A stretch of 64,000 nt of DNA from Cupriavidus numazuensis (GCF_905397435.1 NZ_CAJPVI010000017.1:1-64000); one strand, 5' to 3'; counted from the stretch's first letter, positions 43,236 to 52,622 are shown. The notes: generated by a model not told the origin, from the letters alone. Numbers and translations: made by a program.

Positions 43236-44231
43236 CTACAGTTCCGCGCGGAAACCCGAGGCCCGGATGATCGGTCCCCACGTTTCCAGTTCGGCGCGCT
43301 GGCGGCGCGCCATCTGTTCGCCGTCGAGGTAGTCGGGCACCACCGAGAGCTGGCTCATCAGCGACTGCCTGGCCTGCGGCGCGGACAGGATGGTCTTCAG
43401 CGCTGCCTGCACACGCGCGATCTCGGCCGGCGGCGTGCGTACCGGTGCCCACATGGCGGTCCACGCATCGCCGGAGCGCACGGGAATGCCTTGCTCGGCC
43501 ATGGTCGGGATGTCCGGCGCAAGCGGCGAACGCTTGTCGCTGAAGATGCCGAGCAGGCGCACCTTGCCCGCGCGGTGGTGGCGCAGCAGGTCCTGCAGCA
43601 GCGTGACGGCCGACGGGATATGGCCGCCGAGCAGGTCGGTGATCATCGGCGGCGTGCCTTTGTAAGGCGTGACCGACAGCGAAATGCCGGCCGCCTTGGC
43701 GAACTGCAGCCCGAGGAAATGGTTCTGGCCGCCCAGACCCGGCGTGCCGAAGCTGGCCTCCTGCGAATGGGCACGCGCCCACTGCACGAACGAGTTTGCG
43801 GTGGACACGCCGGTCGCCGCGCCCGCGGCCATGCCAGTCGGGTAGGACACCAGTGCGGCCACCGGCGCGAAATCGCGCCACAGATCCCACTTGAGCTGCT
43901 TGCCGAATACCAGCGTCTGGAACGTTGGCGTGGCGTTGGGCGCGATCATGTAGGTGAGGCCATCGGGTTCGGCGGACTTCAGCACATCGGCCGCGAGCCG
44001 GCCGCCGGCGCCGACATGGTTCTCCACGATCACGGGCTGGCCCAGCAGCGCGGGCAGCGAATCCGAAAAATAGCGCGCGATGGCATCAGTGCCGCCGCCG
44101 GGCGGCAGTCCCACCAGGATCCGGATCGGCGGCTTGCCACGCAGCTGGGCGAACGATACCGCGGGGGCGGCGAGGCCCGCGCACGCCGCCAGCAACAGGC
44201 TGCGGCGCGAGCGGAAGTGGGGGCTGGTCAT
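43236..44231 (-). CDS. Bug-family periplasmic receptor (second)
   Basis: A 331-residue substrate-binding protein. The signal peptide starts with a twin-arginine-like SRRSLLLAACAGL and ends near AVSFA, so Tat export is possible. The Bug loop (LVGLPPGGGTDAIARYF), the NHVGAGGRLA segment and TPGLGGQNHFLGLQFAK are clear. It shares the PYKG-PPMITDLLGG pattern with the receptor at 52670 and is more like that one than the receptor at 11685. It is encoded between a Rieske oxygenase and its reductase, which suggests that it binds the aromatic acid substrate. No TctA/TctB partners are visible. Confidence 0.9.
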   Translation of the reverse strand: MTSPHFRSRRSLLLAACAGLAAPAVSFAQLRGKPPIRILVGLPPGGGTDAIARYFSDSLPALLGQPVIVENHVGAGGRLAADVLKSAEPDGLTYMIAPNATPTFQTLVFGKQLKWDLWRDFAPVAALVSYPTGMAAGAATGVSTANSFVQWARAHSQEASFGTPGLGGQNHFLGLQFAKAAGISLSVTPYKGTPPMITDLLGGHIPSAVTLLQDLLRHHRAGKVRLLGIFSDKRSPLAPDIPTMAEQGIPVRSGDAWTAMWAPVRTPPAEIARVQAALKTILSAPQARQSLMSQLSVVPDYLDGEQMARRQRAELETWGPIIRASGFRAEL

Positions 44232-44276
44232 GGTTGTCTCCGTTTTCTTGTCAGTCTTGTGCTGGCTTACGCAGCC

Positions 44277-45515
44277 TTATGCCACCTTCGTCAGCGCACG
44301 CCAGTCCTCGCCGGCGGGCAGCACGCCGCCGACCGAAAAGATCTGGCTGTAGTCGAGATCGGGGTTGTCGGCGAGCGTCGGGGTCTTGCCGGACTGGAAC
44401 TCGCGCACCGACTTCAGCAGTGCCTGCCGCACACGCAGCACCGCGCCGTCGGCCGAGCAGAGCTGCTCGGTGGTGCGGTCGGCGATCGGGCCCTGGCCGA
44501 TGAACATGGCAAAGTCCTCGGTGCCCAGGTGCTGGGGAAAGCCGGTGGCATGGCCGCGGCGCATCAGGTCGCGGTTCTGGCCCCAGTTGTCGGCGGGCGT
44601 GCCCGGCGGCAGCGGCGGGAAGTTCCACACATCCGGCGTGGCCGACATGATCGTCATGCCGAGCGGGCGGTGCGGGTTGAAATGCACGAACCACGCGCGG
44701 TGGGTGACGTCGTCCACCGGCGTAGAGAAAAACACCGTGCTCGGGCCCTTGTCATCGGGCGCGCAGATGATGCCGTACCACGGCATCACGAAGTTGTTCA
44801 CGCGCGCATAGAGCTTGTCGTCGGGCAGCGGGCGCAGCGCGGCGTAGCGGTAGCCGTAAGGACGGTCCTCGAATTCCAGGCGCGGTGCCAGTGCCTGCGT
44901 CATGTGCATGCGCTGGTTGCCGGAGCCCGCGGTGATCTGCGTGGTCGATTCATGCAGCACGCCGACGTGCGACGAATCCATCGACGCTTCCACGCCCTGC
45001 ACCCAGTTGGTCGGCACTTCCTGGCTCGTGACCGAGCGCTGGTCTTCGGGCAGCGACGTGAACGGCAGGTCGGGGAACTTCGGCGCCTGTTCGCCCTTGC
45101 CGAGCCACACCCATACGATGCCGCCGCGTTCCTGCACGCCGTAGCGGTTCACGCGCACGTGCTTGCAGAACTGGGTCTGGTCGCCGACATGGTTCGGCGC
45201 CTCCAGGACTTCGCCGGCGGTGCCGAGCTTCCAGCCGTGGAAGATGCAGCGCAGGCCGTTGTCCTCGTTGCGCGCCATCAGCAGCGAGGTCTTGCGGTGC
45301 GGGCACAGTTCGTCGAGAACACCCACAGCGCCGTCAGTGCGGCGGAACGCGACGTAGTTGCTGCCGAGCAAGCGAACGCGCACGGGCGCACCGTCAGCCA
45401 CGAGCTTCGCTGACGGCACGGCCGGAAGCCAGTAATGCTGGCGGATCATCTCGCCCATCGGCGCGCCGTTCTCGACGCGCGTGAGCAGGTCATTGTCTTC
45501 GCGGGTCAGCGGCAT
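44277..45515 (-). CDS. Rieske non-haem iron oxygenase, phthalate 4,5-dioxygenase type
   Basis: A 412-residue terminal oxygenase that adds oxygen to an aromatic ring or removes a methyl group. The Rieske [2Fe-2S] cluster is bound by C71, H73, C90 and H93 (CPHRK ... CIFHGW). The mononuclear iron site is D180, H183 and H188 (ASMDSSHVGVLHE). The N-terminal pattern EDNDLLTR-APMGEMIRQHYWLPA is that of phthalate 4,5-dioxygenase-like enzymes working with a class IA reductase, which is encoded nearby. The exact substrate is not known; carboxylated aromatics are most likely. The start lies one base after the stop of the hydratase gene. Confidence 0.93.
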   Translation of the reverse strand: MPLTREDNDLLTRVENGAPMGEMIRQHYWLPAVPSAKLVADGAPVRVRLLGSNYVAFRRTDGAVGVLDELCPHRKTSLLMARNEDNGLRCIFHGWKLGTAGEVLEAPNHVGDQTQFCKHVRVNRYGVQERGGIVWVWLGKGEQAPKFPDLPFTSLPEDQRSVTSQEVPTNWVQGVEASMDSSHVGVLHESTTQITAGSGNQRMHMTQALAPRLEFEDRPYGYRYAALRPLPDDKLYARVNNFVMPWYGIICAPDDKGPSTVFFSTPVDDVTHRAWFVHFNPHRPLGMTIMSATPDVWNFPPLPPGTPADNWGQNRDLMRRGHATGFPQHLGTEDFAMFIGQGPIADRTTEQLCSADGAVLRVRQALLKSVREFQSGKTPTLADNPDLDYSQIFSVGGVLPAGEDWRALTKVA

Positions 45516-45516
45516 C

Positions 45517-46521
45517 TCAGCACTCCTCGTCGGTGCGGAAGGCGCGCGAGTACAGGCGCCGGCAGTTGCATTCGAAGATGTTCTTGCGCTGCTCGTCCGT
45601 CAGCCACGAGATGCCTTCGATGACCGGCTTCATGTCGTCGTAGTCGCGGTCGGTCAGCGGGTCGCGCGAGCTGCCGGTGCCGGGCTTCTCGGTGCCGAAC
45701 AGCACGTTGTCGGTGCCGGCCACCTTGAGCAGCAGGTCGATCGCTTCGGTCGAGTAGTTGCAGGTGTCGAAGTAGAGCTTGCGCAGCTGCTCGTCGAACG
45801 TCACGGTCTCGCCCTTGCGCACCGACCACGAGCGGAAGCGGCCCATCTGGTAGGGAATCGCGCCGCCGCCGTGCGCGACGACGATCTTCAGGTTCGGGAA
45901 TTCCTGGAACACCTTCGAGTTCAGCAGCGAGATCACGGCGATGCTTTCCTCGTTGATGAACTTGAGCGTGTACGACTCGCGCGCGCTGCAGCTGCCGGCG
46001 GAGTGGATCAGGCCCGGCACGTCGAGGCGCGTCATGGCCTCGTACAGCGGATACCAGAACGGATCGCCAAGCCCCGGCGGCGTTGGGCCTTCGCTTTCGG
46101 TCGGGTCGGGATTGATCAGGCAGCCGACAAAGCCCAGTTCATTCACGCAACGTTCCAGCTCGGGCACCGCGCGCTCGGCCGGCGATTCCAGCATGTGTTG
46201 CGGCAGCCCGGCCACGCCGCGGAAGCGGTCCGGGAACATGGCGACGAAGCGCGCGATGATGTCGTTGCAGTGGCGCGACCACAGCTCGGTCACGCGGCCC
46301 GGCTTGACCGAATGCATCTGCAGGTAAGGGCGCGGCGAGATGAACTGCACATCGGTGCCGACGGCATCCATGCTGCGCACCAGCTCTTCCGCGGCCTTGC
46401 GCACAGAAGCGTCCGGAATCTTCGGCGTGGTGGACGGGTTGGCGCGGCCGCCGATCAGTTCCGCCATGTAGCGGAAGCTCTCCGGCGGCATGACGACGTG
46501 GGCGTGAGAATCGATGATCAT
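45517..46521 (-). CDS. Amidohydrolase-2 family protein, LigJ-like (4-oxalomesaconate hydratase type)
   Basis: A 334-residue TIM-barrel metalloenzyme. The zinc motif is DSHAHVV at the N-terminus (His6, His8), with further ligands in LIHSAGSC and VAHGGGAIP and a late acidic residue in VLFGTEKPG. CVNELGFVGCLINPDP, PFWYPLYEAM and YFDTCNYSTEAIDLL closely follow LigJ, which hydrates 4-oxalomesaconate in the protocatechuate 4,5-cleavage route. Decarboxylases of the ACMSD group share the fold and cannot be excluded. The context (extradiol-type dioxygenase and three LigK-type aldolases) favours a hydratase role. Confidence 0.82.
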   Translation of the reverse strand: MIIDSHAHVVMPPESFRYMAELIGGRANPSTTPKIPDASVRKAAEELVRSMDAVGTDVQFISPRPYLQMHSVKPGRVTELWSRHCNDIIARFVAMFPDRFRGVAGLPQHMLESPAERAVPELERCVNELGFVGCLINPDPTESEGPTPPGLGDPFWYPLYEAMTRLDVPGLIHSAGSCSARESYTLKFINEESIAVISLLNSKVFQEFPNLKIVVAHGGGAIPYQMGRFRSWSVRKGETVTFDEQLRKLYFDTCNYSTEAIDLLLKVAGTDNVLFGTEKPGTGSSRDPLTDRDYDDMKPVIEGISWLTDEQRKNIFECNCRRLYSRAFRTDEEC

Positions 46522-46526
46522 GGTGT

Positions 46527-46928
46527 TCAGCCTTGGTTGGCGCCGGCCAGGACGGCCAGGCATTCGAGTTGCAGGAGCATGCCGTGCTGCAGGTCATGCA
46601 CGACGATGTGCCGCGCGGGGCGGTCTTCGGGGTTCGGGAAGCACTGCAGCCATTCGGCGTTGATGGCTTCGCGCACGCTGTTGTCCTTCACGTAGATGGT
46701 CAGCTTGACCACGTCCGCCACGCTGCCGCCGCCGGCCGCAAGCACGCTCGCGAGATTGCGGAACGCGTGCGCGGCCTGCGCGTCGGCAGCGGCCGGCAGT
46801 TCGCCGGTGGCCGCGTCTTTGCCCGAGATGGCGGAGGTGCAGATGACATTGCCTACGCGTGCGCCGGTGGGAATGGGGGCGTTGTGCGCAAGGCCGGGCA
46901 CGTCGATCGAACGAAGAGGTCTGGTCAT
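46527..46928 (-). CDS. RidA/YjgF-family protein
   Basis: A 133-residue trimer-forming protein of the Rid superfamily. GNVICTSAISGKD, LASVLAAGGGSVADVVKLTIYV and the C-terminal LQLECLAVLAG fit the family. The arginine that binds carboxylates in RidA-type imine deaminases may be the one in EDRPARHIVV. Rid proteins in catabolic operons often act on reactive enamines or as ring-opened-product hydrolases; the role here is open. It precedes the LigJ-like gene by only five bases. Confidence 0.85.
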   Translation of the reverse strand: MTRPLRSIDVPGLAHNAPIPTGARVGNVICTSAISGKDAATGELPAAADAQAAHAFRNLASVLAAGGGSVADVVKLTIYVKDNSVREAINAEWLQCFPNPEDRPARHIVVHDLQHGMLLQLECLAVLAGANQG

Positions 46929-46963
46929 GGGATGCCTGAAGTAACGGGTTCCGGGGTTCAGGG

Positions 46964-47689
46964 TCAGGAGGCGGCGGCATGGCCGCCGTCGAAGAAATGG
47001 GCCGGCACGGTCGCGAGAAATTCGGCGAAGCCCGTGGTGCCTGCGGGCACATGCAGCGTCATGGCCGCGGCGGCCTGCTGTTCGTCGCCGGCGCGGATGG
47101 CGTCGGCAATGCGCTGGTGTTCTTCCAGCGACTTCGCGACCTGCTGGCCGGTGGCGAAGTCGCGCATGCGGTAGCGCTGCAGGCAGCGCCGCGCCGCGCG
47201 GATATGCCCGGCGAGGATTTCATTGCGGCAGCCCTGGTAGATGGCTTCATGGAACGCCGCGTTCGCGGCGGTGTAGCCCACCGCGCCCGGTGTCGCCGCG
47301 ACGCGTCGTCCCAGCGACAGGCCCGCATCCAGCGCGGCGTGCAGCGCTTCGTCGCCGCGGCGTGCCGCCAGCCGTGCAGCCAGCGATTCCAGCTCCCCGA
47401 CGTATTCGAGCATCGCCCGCACCTTGCTCACCGAAAGGCGCGCGACCGCTGCGCCTTGGCGCGGCGCGATGCTGACCAGCTCGTGCGCCGCCAGTTGCTG
47501 CAAAGCTTCCCGCACCGGTGTGCGCGATACGCCAAAGCGCTCTGCCAGTTCGCGCTCGTCGAGCGGCGCGCCGGGGAACAGCACGCCAGCCTCGATTTCA
47601 GCCTCGAGCGTGGCGCGGATGTCCTCGGCCCGGCTGTGACGTGGCGGAATCAGGATGGGATTGGCTGGTTGCATACGGTTTGACGGCAT
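46964..47689 (-). CDS. FCD-type GntR regulator (second of two paralogs)
   Basis: A 241-residue regulator. The winged helix (PLDERELAERFGVSRTPVREALQQL) is almost identical in its recognition part to that of the GntR protein at 37998-38762, and the FCD domain (NAAFHEAIYQGCRNEIL, LEEHQRIADAI, GTTGFAEFLATVPA) is clearly paralogous. The ATG at 47689 is used; later in-frame ATGs are possible. It heads the minus-strand transcript and is divergent from the acyl-CoA synthetase gene, with CTGGTAT half-sites on both sides of the gap. It probably controls both halves of the catabolic cluster. Confidence 0.9.
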   Translation of the reverse strand: MPSNRMQPANPILIPPRHSRAEDIRATLEAEIEAGVLFPGAPLDERELAERFGVSRTPVREALQQLAAHELVSIAPRQGAAVARLSVSKVRAMLEYVGELESLAARLAARRGDEALHAALDAGLSLGRRVAATPGAVGYTAANAAFHEAIYQGCRNEILAGHIRAARRCLQRYRMRDFATGQQVAKSLEEHQRIADAIRAGDEQQAAAAMTLHVPAGTTGFAEFLATVPAHFFDGGHAAAS

Positions 47690-48093
47690 CAAGCATCTCG
47701 TTGTTGATCGAAAATATACAACAAAAAAATACTGGTATGCAAAGATGGTCGAGAAAGATCGAGATGAACAGGCTCGCGGTTCCTGCCCGTTCGTCTTCTA
47801 TTCTGAAAGACAGGGAATGTCGGATTTGCCAGGGAAATTTCCCGGAATTCCTTTGTGGATGGGGCTTTCCTCCATTCCGTGGTTCAGGCTGCCGGGCTTG
47901 GGGGTGCCTCGTTGCAGTGATCTGTTAGCCGCGCATCTGGCTGTTAGCCCAGCCGAAATCGTCGTCTGGCTAAGGGAAACTCCCTACCAATTTCGCGAAG
48001 AATGCGTTTTCTGGTGTATTGAAACTGCTGTTCTGGTATGCCAGAATTCGTTCAACACGAGACAAACGCCCTTTCCTGGAAGAGACCCAACCC
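47690..48093. promoter_or_regulatory. Central divergent control region of the catabolic cluster
   Basis: About 400 bases with no convincing gene and lower GC than the surroundings. It holds ACTGGTATGC (47731-47740), a perfect palindrome GGGAAATTTCCC (47832-47843), TTCTGGTGTA (about 48009) and the dyad TTCTGG-TATG-CCAGAA (48031-48046). The CTGGTAT motif is shared with the first GntR gene and the porin gene. The dyad stands 48 bases before the acyl-CoA synthetase start and is the best candidate operator. An AT-rich stretch (47700-47730) probably contains the leftward promoter. Confidence 0.5.
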
Positions 48094-50277
48094 ATGAAGA
48101 CCTCTGACTTTCCCGGCGCGCAGGCCGGACAGCCCGAACCGGCGGCCGAAGCTGCGGTGGCTGACGTGACCTGCGTCCTACGCCCGGCTTCCGTGGCGAT
48201 CGTCGGCGCTTCGGCGGACCCGCGCTCGTTTGGCGGTTTCGTGCTGGCGAACCTGGAGCGCTTCGGCTACGCCGGTGCCATTCACCTCGTCAGCCGCAGC
48301 AGCACCGAAATCAATGGCCGCGCCTGCGTGAAGACGGTGGACGAGTTGCCCGCTGGCATCGATCTGGCCGTGCTGGCGATTCCGGAGGCGGGCGTGCTCG
48401 ATGCCGTACGCAGCCTGGCCGCGAAGGGCACCCATGCGGCGGTCTTGTTCGCATCCGGCTATGCAGAGACCGGCGAGGCCGGCCGCGAACGGCAAGACCA
48501 GCTCGCCGCCGCTGCGCGCGACGCCGGCATGGCGCTGCTCGGACCGAACTGCATGGGCTTCACGAATTTCGAGGGCAACGTGCCCGTGACCTTCGAAGCG
48601 GTGCAGCCCTATCCGTGCGGCGGCCGCCCCGGTATCGGCGTGGTCGCGCAGAGCGGTGCAATGGCCGCCAATATGCGCGATGCCTTCGTCGGCCGCGACC
48701 TGCCGCTGACCGCGGTCGTCTCCACCGGAAATGAGGCATCGCTGGGCGCAGAGGATTTCGTTGCGCACTACATCGACGACCCGCAGACCCGCGTGCTGGC
48801 CGTGTACGCCGAACAAGTGCGCCGCCCGCGCACGTTCCTGGCGCTGGCGCGCAAGGCGCGCGAGGCCGGCAAACCGATCGTGATGCTGATGCCGGGCCGC
48901 AGCGAGCGCGCCCGCGAAGCGGCCCAGTCCCATACCGGCGCACTGGCCGGCGACCACGCGACCGCCGCCGTGGCGCTGGCGCGCGAGGCCGTGGTGCTGG
49001 TCGATACCCCCGACGAGCTTGTCGACGCTGCAGCCATCCTGCTGCGTTTCCCGGTGCCGCCAGCTGGCGGCCCGGCTTTTATGACCGGTTCCGGCGCGAT
49101 GAAGAACGTCGCGCTGGACTTCTGCGACGGGCTCGGGCTTGAGCTGCCGCCACTCGGTGCGCAGACGACGGCAAATCTCAAGGCGATGCTGCCGGACTAT
49201 GCGGTGGCCGAGAATCCGCTCGACTACACCACCATCGGTGTAAGGCAGCCGGGGCTGGTCGGCGAGGTTCTGCTGACCATGCTGTCCGATCCGGCCGTGG
49301 GAAGCATCGTTCTCAGCATTCCGGCGGGCCCCGAAGTGGCCCAGCGCGACAAGGCCGAGCACATCGTCCCGGCGCTGGCCCGTGCCGGCAAGCCGGCCGT
49401 GCTGGTCGTGACCGGTGACAGCGGTCCCATCGAGCCGTTCTTTGTCGATGCGATCCGGGCCAGCGGCGTGCCGTTCTTCCGCTCGCCGGACCGCGCACTG
49501 CGCGCGCTTGCACGGGTCTCCGCGTATGGCGAGGCGCTGCAGCGCGCCGGCCGAGCGACCCAGTCCATTCCGGCGGCGGTGCCGCTGCCCGGCACCGTTC
49601 CGCCTTCAGGGGTGTTCGCGGAATACCAGGGCAAGGCGTGGCTGGCTGCGGCGGGCCTGACTGTGCCCGAAGGCGCGCTGGCGACCAGTGCCGATGATGC
49701 GGCCGCGATCGCCGCGCGCATCGGCTACCCCGTCGTCATCAAGGCGCAGGCGAGCGAGTTGCCGCACAAGAGCGACGTCGGTGGCGTGATCGTAGGCCTC
49801 GCCGATGAAGCCGCACTGCGTGCCGGCTGGGATCGCCTGCAGCAGAGCATCGCCACCCATCGTCCGGACCTGACGCTGGATGGCGTGCTGGTCGAAGCCA
49901 TGGGACCGCGCGGGCTGGAGCTCGTGGTCGGCGCGCGGCGCGATGCCGGTTGGGGCCCCGTGGTTCTCGTGGGACTCGGCGGCGTGTGGATCGAGGCGCT
50001 CAAGGATGTGCGGCTGATTCCGGCGGATCTTGCCGAAGCCGATGTCGTGGAGGAGCTGGGCCGGCTGAAAGCCGCATCGTTGCTGCGCGGCATCCGCGGC
50101 GCCGCGGCGGTCGACGTGGCAGCCATCGCGCGGGCCGTGACGCTGATCGGCGCGCAGATGCGCGCCAACCTCGCGATTACCGAGATCGACGTCAATCCGC
50201 TGGTGGCCTATCCCGACCGCGTGCTCGCACTCGACGCGTTGGTCGTGTGCGCCAAGGAAGTCAGAAACCCGGCCTGA
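48094..50277 (+). CDS. NDP-forming acyl-CoA synthetase
   Basis: A 727-residue fused synthetase that makes an acyl-CoA from acid, CoA and ATP with release of ADP or GDP. Order: CoA-binding domain (RPASVAIVGASADPRSFGG), succinyl-CoA-ligase-like domains with the phosphohistidine loop QSHTGALAGD (His280), then a C-terminal ATP-grasp domain (GYPVVIKAQASELPHKSDVGGV). The arrangement is that of Acs/Pat-type proteins without an acetyltransferase domain. As first gene of the plus-strand operon it probably activates the pathway acid. The ATG at 48094 is chosen because upstream codons are non-homologous. Confidence 0.9.
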   Translation: MKTSDFPGAQAGQPEPAAEAAVADVTCVLRPASVAIVGASADPRSFGGFVLANLERFGYAGAIHLVSRSSTEINGRACVKTVDELPAGIDLAVLAIPEAGVLDAVRSLAAKGTHAAVLFASGYAETGEAGRERQDQLAAAARDAGMALLGPNCMGFTNFEGNVPVTFEAVQPYPCGGRPGIGVVAQSGAMAANMRDAFVGRDLPLTAVVSTGNEASLGAEDFVAHYIDDPQTRVLAVYAEQVRRPRTFLALARKAREAGKPIVMLMPGRSERAREAAQSHTGALAGDHATAAVALAREAVVLVDTPDELVDAAAILLRFPVPPAGGPAFMTGSGAMKNVALDFCDGLGLELPPLGAQTTANLKAMLPDYAVAENPLDYTTIGVRQPGLVGEVLLTMLSDPAVGSIVLSIPAGPEVAQRDKAEHIVPALARAGKPAVLVVTGDSGPIEPFFVDAIRASGVPFFRSPDRALRALARVSAYGEALQRAGRATQSIPAAVPLPGTVPPSGVFAEYQGKAWLAAAGLTVPEGALATSADDAAAIAARIGYPVVIKAQASELPHKSDVGGVIVGLADEAALRAGWDRLQQSIATHRPDLTLDGVLVEAMGPRGLELVVGARRDAGWGPVVLVGLGGVWIEALKDVRLIPADLAEADVVEELGRLKAASLLRGIRGAAAVDVAAIARAVTLIGAQMRANLAITEIDVNPLVAYPDRVLALDALVVCAKEVRNPA

Positions 50278-50291
50278 ACTACGCATACATC

Positions 50292-51479
50292 ATGAAGCTG
50301 ACTTTTTCCCCCGCCGACGAGGCGTTCCGCCAGGAGGTGCGCGCGTTCGTCAAGGCGAACCTGCCCGCCGATATCCGGCGCAAGGTCGAACTGGGCCTGC
50401 GCCTGGAACACGCTGACTACGTGACGTGGTTCCGCATCCTCGAAGCGCGCGGCTGGCTCACGCCGGGCTGGCCCGTCGAGCACGGCGGCCCGGGCTGGAA
50501 CCACGTGCAGCGCTATATCTTCGACGAGGAAACCATGCTCGGCGGCGCGCCGCGCATCATCGCGAGCGGTATCCAGATGCTGGGCCCGGTGCTGATCGCA
50601 TTCGGCACGCCCGAGCAGAAGGCGAAGTACCTGCCCGATATCCGCCAGAGCAATACGTGGTGGGCGCAGGGCTTCTCGGAGCCCGGCGCCGGATCGGACC
50701 TCGCGGCGGTGCGGACCACCGCGGTGCTGGAGCCGGACGGTAAGCACTTCGTCGTCAATGGCCACAAGGTGTGGACCTCGTATGCGCACTGGTGCTCGAT
50801 GATGTTTGCGCTGGTGCGTACCGACCCGAACGCGGCCAAGCCGCAGGAGGGCATCTCGTTCCTGCTGATCGACATGAACACGCCCGGCGTGCAGGTGCGG
50901 CCCATCCGCATGCTCGAAGGCGGCACCGACCTGAACGAGTGCTATCTCGACAATGTGCGCGTGCCGGTGGAGAACCTCGTCGGCGAACTGCACAAGGGCT
51001 GGTCCTACGGCAAGTACCTGCTTGGTCACGAACGCACCGGCATCGCGGGCATCGGTTCTTGCAAGCAGCAATTGCAGCGGGCCCGCGAACTGGCCGCCAG
51101 CGAGGGGCTGGACGGCGATCCGGTGCTGCAGTCACGGCTTGCGCAATTCGAAATCGAACTGCTGGCGCTCGAGTTCACCGCGCTGCGCCTGCTGAGTGCC
51201 AACCAGCAGAGCCGCGTGCCGGCGGTGGAAGCGTCGATGCTCAAGGTGCGCGGCACCGAACTCCGCCAGGCCATCTATGAGCTGCTGGTGGAAATCGCGG
51301 GCCCGCATGCGGTGCCGTTCGAGGAGGCGGCGCTGTGCGGCGAACTGGACGACCCTGCCAGCCCGCCCGAACTGTCGGCGCTCGCCGCGAACTACCTCGA
51401 CGCGCGCAAGCTGTCGATCTACGGCGGCGTCAATGAAGTGCAGCGCAACCTGATCAGCAAGGCCTTCCTCGCCGCCTGA
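50292..51479 (+). CDS. Acyl-CoA dehydrogenase (first of a tandem pair)
   Basis: A 395-residue FAD enzyme introducing a double bond next to the thioester. Family segments include WPVEHGGPGWNHVQRYIF, WWAQGFSEPGAGSDLA, HKVWTSYAHWC and the late IYGGVNEVQRNLI. The glutamate of the classical YEGT position is replaced by glycine, as in many bacterial members that use a different base. Together with the following gene it resembles the heteromeric FadE pairs known from steroid and aromatic side-chain breakdown. The ATG at 50292 lies 14 bases after the synthetase stop. Confidence 0.9.
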   Translation: MKLTFSPADEAFRQEVRAFVKANLPADIRRKVELGLRLEHADYVTWFRILEARGWLTPGWPVEHGGPGWNHVQRYIFDEETMLGGAPRIIASGIQMLGPVLIAFGTPEQKAKYLPDIRQSNTWWAQGFSEPGAGSDLAAVRTTAVLEPDGKHFVVNGHKVWTSYAHWCSMMFALVRTDPNAAKPQEGISFLLIDMNTPGVQVRPIRMLEGGTDLNECYLDNVRVPVENLVGELHKGWSYGKYLLGHERTGIAGIGSCKQQLQRARELAASEGLDGDPVLQSRLAQFEIELLALEFTALRLLSANQQSRVPAVEASMLKVRGTELRQAIYELLVEIAGPHAVPFEEAALCGELDDPASPPELSALAANYLDARKLSIYGGVNEVQRNLISKAFLAA

Positions 51480-51494
51480 CAACGTACCGAGACC

Positions 51495-52622
51495 ATGGAC
51501 TTTTCCCTTAACGACGAACATATCGCGCTGCGCGACGCGGTGCGCCGCTTCTGCGACGGCGAATACCCCGCGCACCGGCGCGGCGATACCGAGACCGATG
51601 GCGAGGCCGCCACGCGCTGGGCCGCCATGGCCGACCTCGGCCTGCTCGGCCTGCCGCTGGCTGCAGACGTGGGCGGCAGCGAGCAGGGCCCGACCGAAAT
51701 GATGCTCGTGGCTCAGGAACTGGGCCGGGCGCTCGGCGGCGGTGCGTGGCTGTCAAGCGTGGTGCTCGCGGGGCAGTTGCTCGACAAAGCTGGCACGACC
51801 GCGCAACGGCAGCAATGGCTGCCGGCGCTGGCCGCGGGGCAATCGCGTCTGGCGCTGGCCATCAACGAGGCCGATGCCCGCTATGACCTGTCGCGCGTTG
51901 GCACGCAGGCGCGCCGCGACGGCCAAGGCTGGGTCATCGACGGTATCAAGACGCTGGTGCTCGATGGCGCGCAGGCCGATGTCTTCCTGGTTGCGGCACG
52001 CACCGCCGGCGATGTCGCGGATGAACAGGGCGTGACGCTGTTTCTCGTTCCGGCCGATGCACCCGGACTGGCCGTGCGCGAGTTCGGCACGCTCGATGGC
52101 CGCAGCGCGGCGCACCTCACGTTGCGCGAAGTCAGGGTGGACGAAAACGCGGTAGTCGGGCAGCCCGGCGCTGCGCTGCCAGTGATCGTCGCCGCTGCCG
52201 ACCGTGCCAACGCCGCGCTGTGCGCGGAAGCCGTCGGCGCGCTGGAGGCACTGCTCGACCTGACCGCCGAGCAACTGAAGACGCGCAAGCAGTTCGGCAC
52301 GCCGCTCGCGAAATTCCAGGTGTTGCAGCACCGCGTGGCGGACATGCTGATCGCGCTGGAACAGTGCAAGTCAATGGCCTGCGTGGCCGCCATGGCGGTG
52401 GCCGACGGCGACCCGGTGCAGCGTCACCGGCTGGTGTCGGCGGCGAAGGTGATGGTCGGGCAGGCAGGGCGCCAGGTCGGCCAGTGGGCCATCCAGATGC
52501 ACGGCGCGATGGGCATGACCGACGAATGCCGTGTCGGCCATTACGCCAAGCGCCTGATGGTCATCAACCAATTGTTTGGCGACGCCGGGCATCACCTGGC
52601 TTGTTTTGCCCGGCAGGCGTGA
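51495..52622 (+). CDS. Acyl-CoA dehydrogenase (second of a tandem pair)
   Basis: A 375-residue member of the same superfamily but of the more diverged type. It has an N-terminal helical domain with GLLGLPLAADVGGSEQGPTEMMLV and a C-terminal part with KFQVLQHRVADMLIALEQCKS and IQMHGAMGMTDECRVGHYAKR. The middle domain lacks the usual GSD FAD-binding block. In known pairs one subunit carries the active base and the other completes the FAD site, so a heterotetramer with the preceding protein is likely. The gap between the genes is 15 bases. Confidence 0.88.
   Translation: MDFSLNDEHIALRDAVRRFCDGEYPAHRRGDTETDGEAATRWAAMADLGLLGLPLAADVGGSEQGPTEMMLVAQELGRALGGGAWLSSVVLAGQLLDKAGTTAQRQQWLPALAAGQSRLALAINEADARYDLSRVGTQARRDGQGWVIDGIKTLVLDGAQADVFLVAARTAGDVADEQGVTLFLVPADAPGLAVREFGTLDGRSAAHLTLREVRVDENAVVGQPGAALPVIVAAADRANAALCAEAVGALEALLDLTAEQLKTRKQFGTPLAKFQVLQHRVADMLIALEQCKSMACVAAMAVADGDPVQRHRLVSAAKVMVGQAGRQVGQWAIQMHGAMGMTDECRVGHYAKRLMVINQLFGDAGHHLACFARQA

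Noticed and set aside
47655..48107. 150-codon frame across the central control region
   Set aside because: No recognised family, no ribosome site at its start, and it runs through the operator-like sites and into the start of the acyl-CoA synthetase gene in another frame.
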